Source: Larkinella terrae (GTDB taxonomy: Bacteria > Bacteroidota > Bacteroidia > Cytophagales > Spirosomataceae). From it: 64,000 nucleotides of DNA. Shown piece after piece: positions 27,311-35,580 of the stretch; positions within the stretch are counted from its first letter, which is position 1, and every line of letters starts with the position of its first letter. A program made the position numbers and the translations under genes. The notes under the pieces are model-generated. The model made no database searches, was not told where the DNA came from, and saw nothing but the letters and a program-made list of their open reading frames with translations. The DNA lies in assembly GCF_009668025.1 (NCBI RefSeq), contig NZ_WJXZ01000004.1, positions 248,001-312,000 of the forward strand, given 5' to 3'.

Positions 27311-27401
27311 TTTCGCAGAGCTAAGCGGAGAAAAACAGAGTTACGCAGAGAAAAAATATAGCTCCGCTAAACTCCCTTTTTCTCCGCTTAGCTCCGCGAA
27401 A
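27311..27401. repeat. Inverted repeat between rnpA and the S41 protease gene
   Basis: 25-base arms 27311-27335 and 27377-27401 (first arm starts TTTCGCAGAGCTAAGCGG) match at 24 of 25 positions. A shorter related unit CGCAGAGAAAAA lies between them. It may act as a terminator for rnpA. Confidence 0.7.
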
Positions 27402-27422
27402 CAACTCATTTTCCTTAAAGAT

Positions 27423-29078
27423 ATGCGCAAACGTCTGACTGTCGCCCTGGGGGCGGCCCTTCTGGCAGGAAGCCTGGGTTTTTATTCGTTCCGCAACGAC
27501 GACCGGTTTTTTGAAATCGCCCGCAACCTGGACATTTACGCGACGCTCTTCAAAGAACTGAATCTGTATTATGTCGACGAGCTGAACCCGAACCGGATGG
27601 TGAAGAACAGCATCGACGCCATGCTGAAATCGCTCGACCCGTACACGAATTTTTTTGCGGAAGACGAAATTGAGGACTACATGACGATGACCACCGGGCG
27701 TTACAACGGCATTGGCGCGCTCATCGGTTCGCGGCAGGGACGCAGCATCGTCATGATGATTTATGAAGGCACGCCCGCCGAAAAATCCGGGTTGCAGATT
27801 GGCGACGAAATCATCAAGGTCGATGGCGTGGACATCAAAACCCGGCGCGATCTGGATTCGGATAAACTGCTGCGCGGACAAACCAACACGGCGGTGAAGC
27901 TGACCGTGAAGCGGTTTGGTGCCAAAGATCCGATCGACCTGAGCGTGACGCGCGACGTGGTGAAAATGACTAATGTGCCGTATTACGGCATGATTACCAA
28001 CGAAGTAGGCTACATCGACCTGAAGGATTTTACGGGAACGGCCTCGCGCGAGGTGCGGAATGCGTTTGTCGAACTGAAGGGCAAAGGCATGAAAAAGCTG
28101 GTGCTGGACGTTCGCGAAAACCCGGGCGGTTTGCTGAATATGGCCATCGATATTGCCAACATCTGGTTGCCGCGCGAGTCGGAAATTGTGACGACGAAAG
28201 GCAAAGTAACCGAGTGGAACAAAACCTATACGGCGCTGAATCCGCCCCTGGATCTGGAAATTCCGATCGTGGTGCTGACCAACAGTCGGAGTGCGTCGGC
28301 CGCCGAGATTGTTTCGGGCGTTATTCAGGATTATGACCGGGGCGTTCTGGTTGGTCAGTTGACGTACGGCAAAGGGCTGGTGCAAACCACCCGCGAACTG
28401 TCGTACAACACCAAATTGAAAATTACGACGGCCAAATACTACATTCCGAGCGGACGTTGCATTCAGGCCATCGATTACAGCCACCGCAACCCCGACGGCA
28501 GCGTAGGCAAAATTCCGGATTCGCTGAAAACCGCCTTCAAAACCAAAGCCGGTCGACCGGTTTTCGACGGTGGGGGCGTTACGCCGGACGTTCCGGTGGA
28601 GCCGATAACGCCCGCGCCGATCGCGATCAGCCTGACGAACAAAGGATTAATTTTTGATTACGCGATTAAATACCGGCACGATCACCCGACGATCAAGCCC
28701 GCCCGCGAGTTTAGCCTGACGGATGCCGAATTTCAGGATTTTGTCTCGTGGCTGAAAGACAAGGAATACGATTACACGACGCAGGTCGAGAAAGAACTCG
28801 GAACGCTGGAAGCATCGGCCAAGAAAGAAAAATCGTTCGATCAGATTCAGGATCAGCTGAAAGCCTTACGCACGAAACTGTCGCACAGCAAAGATGTCGA
28901 TCTGGTGACGTTCAAAGGCGAACTGAAGACGCTGCTCGAACAGGAAATCGTAGGGCATTATTACCTGCAAAAAGGCATGAAAGAAATTTCATTCGCTACC
29001 GATCCCGAAGTCAAAGCCGCTCTCGACCTGTTCAAAGACATGAACCGGTATCAGTCCATTTTGAAAGGAAAACCATAA
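27423..29078 (+). CDS. S41 family C-terminal processing protease
   Basis: A periplasmic serine protease of 551 residues, tethered by or secreted through an N-terminal hydrophobic segment (VALGAALLAGSLGFYSF). After a helical part comes the PDZ domain (GIGALIGSRQGRSIVMMIYEGTPAEKSGLQIGDEII, about 95-175). The tail-specific protease core carries the Ser-Lys dyad: nucleophile Ser in NSRSASAAEIVSG and base Lys in GQLTYGKGLVQTT. The C-terminal 150 residues are the helical extension common in Bacteroidota. The order rpmH-rnpA-S41 protease is a conserved neighbourhood in this phylum. Confidence 0.93.
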   Translation: MRKRLTVALGAALLAGSLGFYSFRNDDRFFEIARNLDIYATLFKELNLYYVDELNPNRMVKNSIDAMLKSLDPYTNFFAEDEIEDYMTMTTGRYNGIGALIGSRQGRSIVMMIYEGTPAEKSGLQIGDEIIKVDGVDIKTRRDLDSDKLLRGQTNTAVKLTVKRFGAKDPIDLSVTRDVVKMTNVPYYGMITNEVGYIDLKDFTGTASREVRNAFVELKGKGMKKLVLDVRENPGGLLNMAIDIANIWLPRESEIVTTKGKVTEWNKTYTALNPPLDLEIPIVVLTNSRSASAAEIVSGVIQDYDRGVLVGQLTYGKGLVQTTRELSYNTKLKITTAKYYIPSGRCIQAIDYSHRNPDGSVGKIPDSLKTAFKTKAGRPVFDGGGVTPDVPVEPITPAPIAISLTNKGLIFDYAIKYRHDHPTIKPAREFSLTDAEFQDFVSWLKDKEYDYTTQVEKELGTLEASAKKEKSFDQIQDQLKALRTKLSHSKDVDLVTFKGELKTLLEQEIVGHYYLQKGMKEISFATDPEVKAALDLFKDMNRYQSILKGKP

Positions 29079-29079
29079 G

Positions 29080-29119
29080 GAGTTAAGACGGGGCCGCCCG
29101 GGCGGCCCCGTCTTAACTC
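29080..29119. terminator. Perfect 40-base palindrome between the S41 protease gene and tsaB
   Basis: Twenty bases GAGTTAAGACGGGGCCGCCC are followed at once by their exact reverse complement, with no loop. It begins 2 bases after the protease stop and ends 10 bases before the tsaB start. It lacks a T-tract, so it may serve as an mRNA-stabilising or terminating hairpin. Confidence 0.65.
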
Positions 29120-29128
29120 ATCTTTATT

Positions 29129-29818
29129 GTGCTCATTCTCTCCCTCGACACCTCCACCACCGTCTGTTCAGTGGCGCTTCACCACGATGGGGCGGTAGTG
29201 GCCTGTTACGAATTATTTACCGAAAAATCATCGTCGGGCATGCTGACGACCTTGATTCAGAACGCGGTTCAGCAGAGCGGTTATCCGCTTTCGGATCTGG
29301 ACGCCGTTGCCGTTGCTAAAGGGCCGGGATCGTATACCGGTTTGCGGATCGGCGTTTCGACGGCGAAAGGCCTGTGTTTTGCGCTTGATAAACCACTGCT
29401 GGCGATCAACACACTCGAGGCAATGGCGCATCAACTGAGCGGTTTTTACCCCAGGTCTTACGCCCTCTGCCCCCTGCTCGACGCCCGGCGGATGGAAGTC
29501 TACGGCGCGGTTTATGATTCGGAAGGTCGTGAAATCCGGCCAACGTCAGCGCAAATTATTGACGAACAGTCTTTTGCGGATTTGTTGGCGGAGCAACCCG
29601 TGGTTTTTTTCGGAAACGGAGCCGCCAAATGCCGGGCGGTTTTAAGCCATCAGCCGAATGCGGTTTTTCCGGATTCGGTCGTTCACCCTTCGGCCAAAAC
29701 CGTGGGCAAACTGGCCGCCCTTGCTTACACCGAAAACCGCTTCGAAAACGTGGCCGATTTTGAACCGTATTACCTGAAGGATTTTGTGGGAACCAAGCCG
29801 AAGAAATTGGTTGTTTAG
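29129..29818 (+). CDS. tsaB: tRNA threonylcarbamoyladenosine biosynthesis protein TsaB
   Basis: A partner of TsaD needed for the t6A37 modification of ANN-decoding tRNAs. The 229 residues show LILSLDTSTTVCSVAL at the start, VAKGPGSYTGLRIGVSTAKGLCFAL near residue 65 and LCPLLDARRMEVYGAVYD near residue 110, all typical of TsaB. It is an ASKHA-fold protein without the metal-binding His of TsaD. The start is GTG at 29129, since no ATG occurs before the LSLDTST motif. The DUF2480 gene follows after 5 bases. Confidence 0.95.
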   Translation: MLILSLDTSTTVCSVALHHDGAVVACYELFTEKSSSGMLTTLIQNAVQQSGYPLSDLDAVAVAKGPGSYTGLRIGVSTAKGLCFALDKPLLAINTLEAMAHQLSGFYPRSYALCPLLDARRMEVYGAVYDSEGREIRPTSAQIIDEQSFADLLAEQPVVFFGNGAAKCRAVLSHQPNAVFPDSVVHPSAKTVGKLAALAYTENRFENVADFEPYYLKDFVGTKPKKLVV

Positions 29819-29823
29819 CGGGT

Positions 29824-30342
29824 ATGGAAACGGAACTGATTGTCAATCGCGTGGCCAAAAGCGGCCTGGTATCCCTCGATCTGGAAGATTATTATCACCC
29901 CGGCGAACGGGTTGTGTATGATCTGAAAGACAACCTGTTTATGGGCCTGATCCTGAAGGAAAAAGACTTCCGGGAGTTTCTGAAGACCCACGACTGGAGC
30001 CAGTACGCCGGTAAAAATGTGGCCGTGACCTGCTCCGAAGACGCCATCGTTCCGACCTGGGCTTACATGCTGCTGACCATTCACCTGGAACCGCACGCCC
30101 ATACTGTTGTCTTCGGGTCGCTTCAGGACCTGGAAGAAAAACTTTATTTCGATGCCATTGCCCGCATCAACATCGAAGAGTACCGCGACGCCCGCGTGGT
30201 CGTGAAAGGATGCAGCAAAGTGCCGGTTCCGACGGCCGCGTACGTCGAAATCACCCGCCGGTTGCGCCCCGTCGCCCAAAGCCTGATGTTCGGCGAACCC
30301 TGCAGCACCGTGCCGTTATACAAGCGGCCGAAGCAAGGGTAA
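29824..30342 (+). CDS. DUF2480 family protein
   Basis: A soluble protein of 172 residues found almost only in Bacteroidota. It starts METELIVNRVAKSGLVSLDLEDY and has the conserved segments LFMGLILKEKDFREF, VAVTCSEDAIVPTWAYMLL and VVVKGCSKVPVPTAAYVEITRRLRP, whose Cys, Thr-Trp and Gly-Cys positions look like a possible active site. Function is not known. It follows tsaB by 5 bases and is probably co-transcribed. Confidence 0.9.
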   Translation: METELIVNRVAKSGLVSLDLEDYYHPGERVVYDLKDNLFMGLILKEKDFREFLKTHDWSQYAGKNVAVTCSEDAIVPTWAYMLLTIHLEPHAHTVVFGSLQDLEEKLYFDAIARINIEEYRDARVVVKGCSKVPVPTAAYVEITRRLRPVAQSLMFGEPCSTVPLYKRPKQG

Positions 30343-30433
30343 CGGTTTACGGATTTCCGTATTCGGTGGCTGACGCCTGCTACTGCATGAACGCGTCAGC
30401 CACCGTAAACGGAATACAGAAAACCGTAAACCG
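30343..30433. repeat. Inverted heptamer array between convergent genes
   Basis: The left part holds CGGTTTACGGATTTCCGTAT and GTGGCTGACGC, the right part their complements with extra 7-base units (GTTTACG, GTTTTCT, GTATTCC on the opposite strand). It can fold as one long hairpin directly after the DUF2480 stop and before the convergent lipoprotein gene, so it may terminate both. Confidence 0.7.
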
Positions 30434-30438
30434 ACAAC

Positions 30439-31221
30439 CTACTTGTTGTAAACAAACTCTTCTCGCCGGCCATCCGGGTAAGTCATGCGGACCGGATAAC
30501 CGTCGGAGCGGTATTCGTAACGATAACGCGCTATTTCCTCAATACCCGTAGTTAGGTTAATCGATCGGATTCCAACAATGTTGTTGGTACTCATAAACCA
30601 GCTGATTTCCGCATCGATCCGGACTGGTTTATAAGGGTTTGGGGCCGTATCGTACTCATAAACACCCTCCCCCGAGCCCTGAATCACGTTATCCCGGTTA
30701 TCGTACGCAAAGGTAGCAGAAGACGCCAGGCGGTTCGTAGGATCATAAATGTCTCTTTTGATGATCCGTTTTTGAGCGTCGTAGGTAAACCGACTGGACG
30801 ACCGGTAATCGAATTTGTTGTCGACGAGGGTATACGCCTTTCGTTCGCTGATGGTCGTATCGGCATTGTAAACCGTTTCGGTGTAGGAATAAAGCGCTAA
30901 CGGCAGATTGGAAACGCGGGTCGACGACCAGGGCGGATTTGTGTAGTATTGCTCGATTCGCAGGGTTGTTGAGTTAAGCCAGCGAAAAACCAGTTTACTG
31001 TCTACGTTGCCATCGGGCCGATTGGTGATGATTTCCTGAATGCGGTTATTCGGATCGTAAAGGTAGTGCGTCGATTCGACGGTGGTGGGTTTGGTCGGGT
31101 CCGCAAAATAATCGTGCCGAATCAGGCGAATGTCTTGTCCACGGGCCAGAATGGCATCGTCGTTCTGGCGGTTGCAGGCCGTCACCAGAATCAACAGCAA
31201 CAAAACCGGAATTGTCTTCAT
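30439..31221 (-). CDS. Lipoprotein with YD-like beta repeats
   Basis: A 260-residue protein with a lipoprotein signal (MKTIPVLLLLILVTAC). The mature part is built of short strand pairs such as STHYLYDPNNRIQEI, SRFTYDAQKRIIKRDIYD, TFAYDNRDNVIQG and YRYEYRSDGYPVRMTYPDG. They recall the YD repeats of RHS shells and the DUF4595-type lipoproteins of Bacteroidota. It probably sits on an outer-membrane face. Function unknown; no partner gene evident. Confidence 0.7.
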   Translation of the reverse strand: MKTIPVLLLLILVTACNRQNDDAILARGQDIRLIRHDYFADPTKPTTVESTHYLYDPNNRIQEIITNRPDGNVDSKLVFRWLNSTTLRIEQYYTNPPWSSTRVSNLPLALYSYTETVYNADTTISERKAYTLVDNKFDYRSSSRFTYDAQKRIIKRDIYDPTNRLASSATFAYDNRDNVIQGSGEGVYEYDTAPNPYKPVRIDAEISWFMSTNNIVGIRSINLTTGIEEIARYRYEYRSDGYPVRMTYPDGRREEFVYNK

Positions 31222-31296
31222 ACGGGTTTAGGTCAAAGGGAGATACGGACAGGACTCTGCTGAAGGACAAAGCGTTGGAAGCGGTTTTGATAAATT

Positions 31297-31887
31297 CTAC
31301 ACCAGCCGAAAACTCATCCGGTGCCAGCGACAGGGTCCGTGTTCCTGAATGGCCCGGCGGTGAAACGGCGTCGGATAGCCAACGTTCTTCTCCCAGCCGT
31401 AGTGCGGAAATTCGAGGGCCAGTTTTTCCATCAATTCATCGCGGTAGGTTTTCGCCAGAACCGATGCGGCCGCAATCGACAGAAATTTTGTATCACCTTT
31501 CACAATGCAGGTGTGCGGAATCATCGGGTAATTGACAAACCGGTTTCCATCCACCAGCAAATGATCCGGTTTGACGCCATCGGTTTGGCGCATCACTTCA
31601 TCCAGCGCCTGGTGCATCGCCAGAAAGCTGGCTTTCAGAATGTTGATGCGATCGATTTCTTCATTCGAAACTTCCGAAACCGCCCAGGCAAGGGCGTCGC
31701 GCTGCAACTCCTCCCGCAGTTTCTCACGTTGATCGCGGCTCAATTGTTTGGAATCGGTCAGGATCGGATGCGTGTAGTTTTTCGGCAAAATTACCACAGC
31801 CGCCACCACCGGCCCGGCCAGACAACCGCGTCCCACTTCATCCAGCCCCGCTTCAATGTAGTTTTCGTTGTAATGAGAAAGTAGCAT
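31297..31887 (-). CDS. rnhB: Ribonuclease HII
   Basis: Removes ribonucleotides from DNA and RNA from RNA-DNA hybrids. The 196 residues start with the catalytic motif AGLDEVGRGCLAGPVVAAVVIL, in which Asp and Glu are the first acid pair. The third acid is in DHLLVDGNRF near residue 110, and the fourth region is SIAAASVLAKTYRDELM. The C-terminus GYPTPFHRRAIQEHGPCRWHRMSF is also typical. Confidence 0.96.
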   Translation of the reverse strand: MLLSHYNENYIEAGLDEVGRGCLAGPVVAAVVILPKNYTHPILTDSKQLSRDQREKLREELQRDALAWAVSEVSNEEIDRINILKASFLAMHQALDEVMRQTDGVKPDHLLVDGNRFVNYPMIPHTCIVKGDTKFLSIAAASVLAKTYRDELMEKLALEFPHYGWEKNVGYPTPFHRRAIQEHGPCRWHRMSFRLV

Positions 31888-31896
31888 AGTTAGACC

Positions 31897-32013
31897 GTTG
31901 ACGATTGACGATTGACGATTGACGATGGACGATTGACCATGGACAATAGACGTGAGACAGGAGAGAGAACTGGTCCATCGTCAATGGTCATTCGTCAATG
32001 GTCAATCGTCAAC
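31897..32013. repeat. Inverted heptamer array between rnhB and batA
   Basis: Units ATTGACG, ATGGACG, ATTGACC, ATGGACA and ATAGACG run from 31897 to about 31952. After a 22-base gap their complements (CGTCAAT, GGTCATT, CGTCAAT, GGTCAAT, CGTCAAC) run to 32013. The array ends 4 bases from the batA stop and lies just upstream of rnhB on the same strand. Confidence 0.8.
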
Positions 32014-32016
32014 CTT

Positions 32017-33033
32017 TCAATCCTCCAATATATTTCCAAAAATGGTGTTTTTCAGGAACAGGGTTAGCAGCAGAAAAACTACGGCCCAGTACAGATACAT
32101 CCGGTAAAAATCTTTCACGTCCTTGTAAATCACGGTTTTGACGGGCGCTTTCTCCAGCCGGTCGATTTCGTTGAAAACCGTCTGAAGCCGGGTGGCATCG
32201 CCCGCCCGGAAAAAACTTCCGCTGCCGATGTTGGCAATCGTGGTCAAAATGCCTTCATCCATCGTCACCGTCGCCAGATTGCTGGACACGCTCGGCAACG
32301 GTGTCCGGCCGATGGCAACCGTGTAAATCCGGATGTTGAACGCCTTGGCCAGCCGGGCCACCGTCACCGGGTCGAGGTTTCCGGCGGTATTGTCGCCGTC
32401 GCTGAGCAGAATCGTCACCTTGCTTTTCACCTTTGATTCGCGCATCCGGTTGATGCAAACCGCCAGCGCGCTGCCAATGGCCGTGCCGGAGGTTTTGATC
32501 ATGCTGTCATCGAGGTCGTTCAGGTAACCGTTCAGCAGGTCGTGGTCGGTGGTGAGCGGGCAGAGTGAATAGGCTTCCCCGGCAAATATAACCAGCCCAA
32601 TCCGATCGTTCCGGCGGCTTTTGACAAAACTGCGGGCCACGCGTTTGGCGGCCTCCAGGCGATTGGGCTTGAGATCGGTTTCGGCCATCGACGACGAAAT
32701 ATCAATCGCCAGCATCAAATCGATGCCCTCGGCCACCCGTTCGGTTTCTTCGCGGACGAGCTGGGGCCGGGCCAGCGCCATCAGAATAAGCGTCGTGGCG
32801 ATAAAAAAACTGAGCGGCAGCAAATACCGCAAACTCCCCACCAGCGACGGCTGGAGCTCGGTCTGGTTCAGGGCCACGTTCAGCCGCTGCCGGGCCTGAC
32901 TGGACAAGAGCGTCCGCAAACCGAACAACACCAGAATAGCGGGAATGGCATACAGGTAGATCGGTTGCGCCCAGGTAAACTGGCGCAGCTGCGAAATTGT
33001 AAACCACTGGTACGAAAACCATTCCATGTTCAA
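32017..33033 (-). CDS. batA: BatA-like von Willebrand factor A protein
   Basis: A 338-residue membrane protein of the Bat (Bacteroides aerotolerance) system. Two N-terminal membrane helices (PIYLYAIPAILVLFGL and LLPLSFFIATTLILMAL) are followed by a VWA domain. Its metal-ion-dependent adhesion site is complete: DISSSM, the conserved Thr in MIKTSGTAIG, and LLSDGDNTAGN. A last helix (YLYWAVVFLLLTLFL) anchors the C-terminus. It follows the BatD-like gene by 4 bases and the DUF58 gene before that. No batB follows; rnhB comes next. Confidence 0.9.
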   Translation of the reverse strand: MNMEWFSYQWFTISQLRQFTWAQPIYLYAIPAILVLFGLRTLLSSQARQRLNVALNQTELQPSLVGSLRYLLPLSFFIATTLILMALARPQLVREETERVAEGIDLMLAIDISSSMAETDLKPNRLEAAKRVARSFVKSRRNDRIGLVIFAGEAYSLCPLTTDHDLLNGYLNDLDDSMIKTSGTAIGSALAVCINRMRESKVKSKVTILLSDGDNTAGNLDPVTVARLAKAFNIRIYTVAIGRTPLPSVSSNLATVTMDEGILTTIANIGSGSFFRAGDATRLQTVFNEIDRLEKAPVKTVIYKDVKDFYRMYLYWAVVFLLLTLFLKNTIFGNILED

Positions 33034-33037
33034 CTGT

Positions 33038-34027
33038 TCAAAGACGTTCTTTCTGACTCACTTCCTGCAACTGGACGCTGCTCCGGCGGTAGGCGTCGTC
33101 GGCCACCTCGTTCAGAATCCGGAGCGATTTCTGCGTCTGGTCGGAATAAACGCTGCCGTAAATAACGCCGTCAATCTCTTTTAAGGCGTCGGCCAGCCGA
33201 ATATCCTGTACGGATTCAACAATTTCGCGGGTTGTCAGCGACGTAAACGGTTTCCGTTCGAGCCGTTCCATGTATTTTTTCCATATCACCACCGCCCGTC
33301 CGGCGTCTTCGTGGGCGGTTTCGGGACCAATACCGCGCGTCAGTCGCGTGAAAGCCCGCTGAAAGTCCAGGTATTGCCGGTACAACTGATAACGCCGGAT
33401 GCGCGTTCGGATGCTTCGCCCGAAAAACAGAAGCAGAACACCCGCCAGCAGGCAAATTCCCGCCAGAATCGTCATCAGTAACGGATAATTCATTTGTTGC
33501 CGCAGCGAAACCACGGTTGTATTGGTCGACAGCCGGAGCGTGTCAGGCCGCATCGTCTGAATCCGTTCGCGCAGCCGAATCGTATCGGTATTGGAAAAAA
33601 CGACGGTGCTATCGGTGGGCGTTCGCAGTAACAAAACCGGTACGCGCAGGGTTTGCGTGGGCCCGGTTTCGAACGACACCAGCGTATACACCGAACTATC
33701 GAGACTGCCTCTCGCGTCGGTTTTGGTCGAAAAAAAAGAAACGTCGCGCACCAGAAAAGGCGGAAAATGCCGGGCCGTATCCGGAAACAGCACATCGACG
33801 CCGGGCCGGTGGCGAATGCTCAGCGAATATTGAAACGGTTTGCCAATCTCAATCGTATCGGTCAGAAAGACGCCTTTGGGGACTTGCGCGTGCAGGGGAA
33901 TGAATAATGAACAATGAACAATGAACAATGAACACCGAATGACGAATAGCGAATGGCGAACGAAAAACCGCTGGACGATTCGGGGCAATCGGAGTAATCT
34001 GGGAAACGGTCCGTAAGTTCTATTCAT
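33038..34027 (-). CDS. BatD-like single-span protein of the Bat locus
   Basis: A 329-residue protein with an N-terminal signal, a periplasmic Ig-like part (FLTDTIEIGKPFQYSLSIRHRPG, residues 55-180), one membrane helix (YPLLMTILAGICLLAGVLLLFF) and a cytoplasmic helical tail. This layout fits the BatD-related protein that usually stands between DUF58 and batA in Bacteroidota. Oddly, the signal peptide is encoded by a heptamer DNA array: SLFVIRC, SLFIVHC and SLFI repeat with a 7-residue period. The start ATG is inside a second opposed array. The ATG at 34027 is chosen because upstream ATGs in other frames stop at once. Confidence 0.78.
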   Translation of the reverse strand: MNRTYGPFPRLLRLPRIVQRFFVRHSLFVIRCSLFIVHCSLFIPLHAQVPKGVFLTDTIEIGKPFQYSLSIRHRPGVDVLFPDTARHFPPFLVRDVSFFSTKTDARGSLDSSVYTLVSFETGPTQTLRVPVLLLRTPTDSTVVFSNTDTIRLRERIQTMRPDTLRLSTNTTVVSLRQQMNYPLLMTILAGICLLAGVLLLFFGRSIRTRIRRYQLYRQYLDFQRAFTRLTRGIGPETAHEDAGRAVVIWKKYMERLERKPFTSLTTREIVESVQDIRLADALKEIDGVIYGSVYSDQTQKSLRILNEVADDAYRRSSVQLQEVSQKERL

Positions 34028-34041
34028 TGTTCATTGTTCAT
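33898..34041. repeat. Opposed heptamer arrays covering the BatD-like gene start
   Basis: Array one (33898-33961) has units such as CAATGAA and CGAATGG, and codes for the signal peptide. Array two (34022-34041, TTCATTG units) carries three minus-strand ATGs at 7-base spacing: 34041, 34034 and 34027. The two arrays are inverted relative to each other. Confidence 0.8.
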
Positions 34042-34057
34042 TTTGAACACGTTAGTG

Positions 34058-34948
34058 TCAACGGGTTTTGCGGACGCGGAACAGCTCGATCAGTTGCGGG
34101 ACGTAATCCGCCTGCGAATCGAGGGCCACATAATTGGCGTTGTATTGTTTACAAAACCGCTCCAGTTGCTGCTGGCTTTGCCGAAATGTTTGCTTGATAC
34201 TGTTCCGAAAACTGGGTGAAGACGTGTTTACCCAGACTGTCCGGCGGCTTTCCGTGTCGTAAACCGGGATAATGCCCAGCCGTGGCAGGTTAGTTTCGCG
34301 CTGGTCGTACATGTGAATCACCACCAGATCGTGTTTGCGGGCGAGAGCTTTCAGGTTGTGTTCGTAACCCGAATCGATAAAATCCGAAACCAGAAAAACC
34401 ACACTCCGGCGTTTCAGGACATTGAGCGTAAACAGCAGCGCGTCGGCCAGGTTGGTCCGGACTGACTCCGGTTTTAACTTAAACAGATTGACAATCAGTT
34501 GGTAACCCTGTTTCATACTGTTCGACGGTTTCAGGTACTTTTCCTTCTGGTCCGAAAAACAGTACATGCCGACGTGGCTGGCTTCCTTGATGGCCGATAA
34601 CGCCAGCACCCCGCAGACTTCGCGGGTGGTGTCGAGCTTCGAGTGGGCCGACGTTCCGATTTCCTGCGACGCACTGACGTCGATCACGAAAAAAACCGTC
34701 TGGTCTTTTTCTTCCCGGAAGATCTTGACGAAGGTTCCGTGGCCTTTGGACGAGACGTTCCAATCGATCGCCCGAACGTCGTCGCCGTATTGATACGTCC
34801 GTAAGTCACTAAATTCCAGGCCGGAACCTTTAAAGATCGACCGGAAATTACCGCGCATCTGCGAGTTGACGGCTTTTCGGATCCGGATTTCAAACTGATA
34901 GAGTCGTGCCAAAAATTCGTGCATCGTATTTTTTCGGCTAACCGGCAC
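34058..34948 (-). CDS. DUF58 domain protein of the Bat locus
   Basis: A soluble 296-residue protein with the DUF58 signature near residue 65: DLRTYQYGDDVRAIDWNVSS, followed by FVKIFREEKDQTVFFVIDVSAS, the VWA-like core. These proteins work with MoxR-type AAA ATPases in envelope maturation. The gene is first of the three-gene unit DUF58, BatD-like, batA on the minus strand. The MoxR gene that normally precedes it is missing; upstream lies the divergent DUF4296 gene. Confidence 0.92.
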   Translation of the reverse strand: MPVSRKNTMHEFLARLYQFEIRIRKAVNSQMRGNFRSIFKGSGLEFSDLRTYQYGDDVRAIDWNVSSKGHGTFVKIFREEKDQTVFFVIDVSASQEIGTSAHSKLDTTREVCGVLALSAIKEASHVGMYCFSDQKEKYLKPSNSMKQGYQLIVNLFKLKPESVRTNLADALLFTLNVLKRRSVVFLVSDFIDSGYEHNLKALARKHDLVVIHMYDQRETNLPRLGIIPVYDTESRRTVWVNTSSPSFRNSIKQTFRQSQQQLERFCKQYNANYVALDSQADYVPQLIELFRVRKTR

Positions 34949-35034
34949 TGAAAATTGGTTAAAAATTGTTCAGTGAAGACTAGCAGCGTGTTAGTAAGAA
35001 CAGGATTCCCGACATTTGTACCCAATTACCCGTT

Positions 35035-35580
35035 TTGACAAAAATAACGAAATTGAACGCGCAACTGTACAGCCAATTCCGCCAATGGATGCTGTTTGTC
35101 TTAATTAGTCTAACGCTGGCCTGTCAGAATTCGTCGACGGAAGCACCCGACGACCTGCTTTCGGAGAGTCAGATGGCGCAGATCCTTAGCGAAATCCACC
35201 TGGCCGAAGCGCGCGTTACGAAACTAAACCGGGTTTCGCAGGACAGTAATACGTTGATTTACAAACACCTGGAAAAGCGGATTTTTCAAAAATACAAAGT
35301 AGACACGGCGGCTTATTCCAAAAGCTACACGTATTACTCGTCAAACCCGGAACAGTTAGCGGACATTTATAAGCAGGTTACGGCAGAACTGGAACGGCGC
35401 AAAAAATTGACCGATACCATCAGCGTAGCCAAAGCGACAACACCCGTTCAGCCTCTGAAACCGGCCGATAGCAGCAAAACCGGCAAAAAGAAGTTGACGG
35501 CGCGAATCAAAACCGCGGTGGACAGCAGCCATGCGAACAAAAATAAACTGCCCGCCCGACTCAAAAATCTGAAGAAATGA
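35035..35580 (+). CDS. DUF4296 lipoprotein
   Basis: A 181-residue protein with a lipobox (VLISLTLACQ) near residue 30. The DUF4296 core is LLSESQMAQILSEIHLAEARV, continuing through FQKYKVDTAAYSKSYTYYSSNPEQLADIYKQVTAEL. The tail from residue 125 is a low-complexity Lys/Ala/Pro linker. The start is TTG at 35035; an ATG at 35089 would leave the signal without its charged start. The last four bases overlap the next gene (ATGA), so the oxidase is translationally coupled. Function unknown. Confidence 0.8.
   Translation: MTKITKLNAQLYSQFRQWMLFVLISLTLACQNSSTEAPDDLLSESQMAQILSEIHLAEARVTKLNRVSQDSNTLIYKHLEKRIFQKYKVDTAAYSKSYTYYSSNPEQLADIYKQVTAELERRKKLTDTISVAKATTPVQPLKPADSSKTGKKKLTARIKTAVDSSHANKNKLPARLKNLKK

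Noticed and set aside
27321-28484. 387-codon open frame on the minus strand
   Set aside because: It lies entirely opposite the S41 protease gene; its sequence (rich in His, Arg, Gln, Phe) is the typical antisense shadow of a GC-biased gene.
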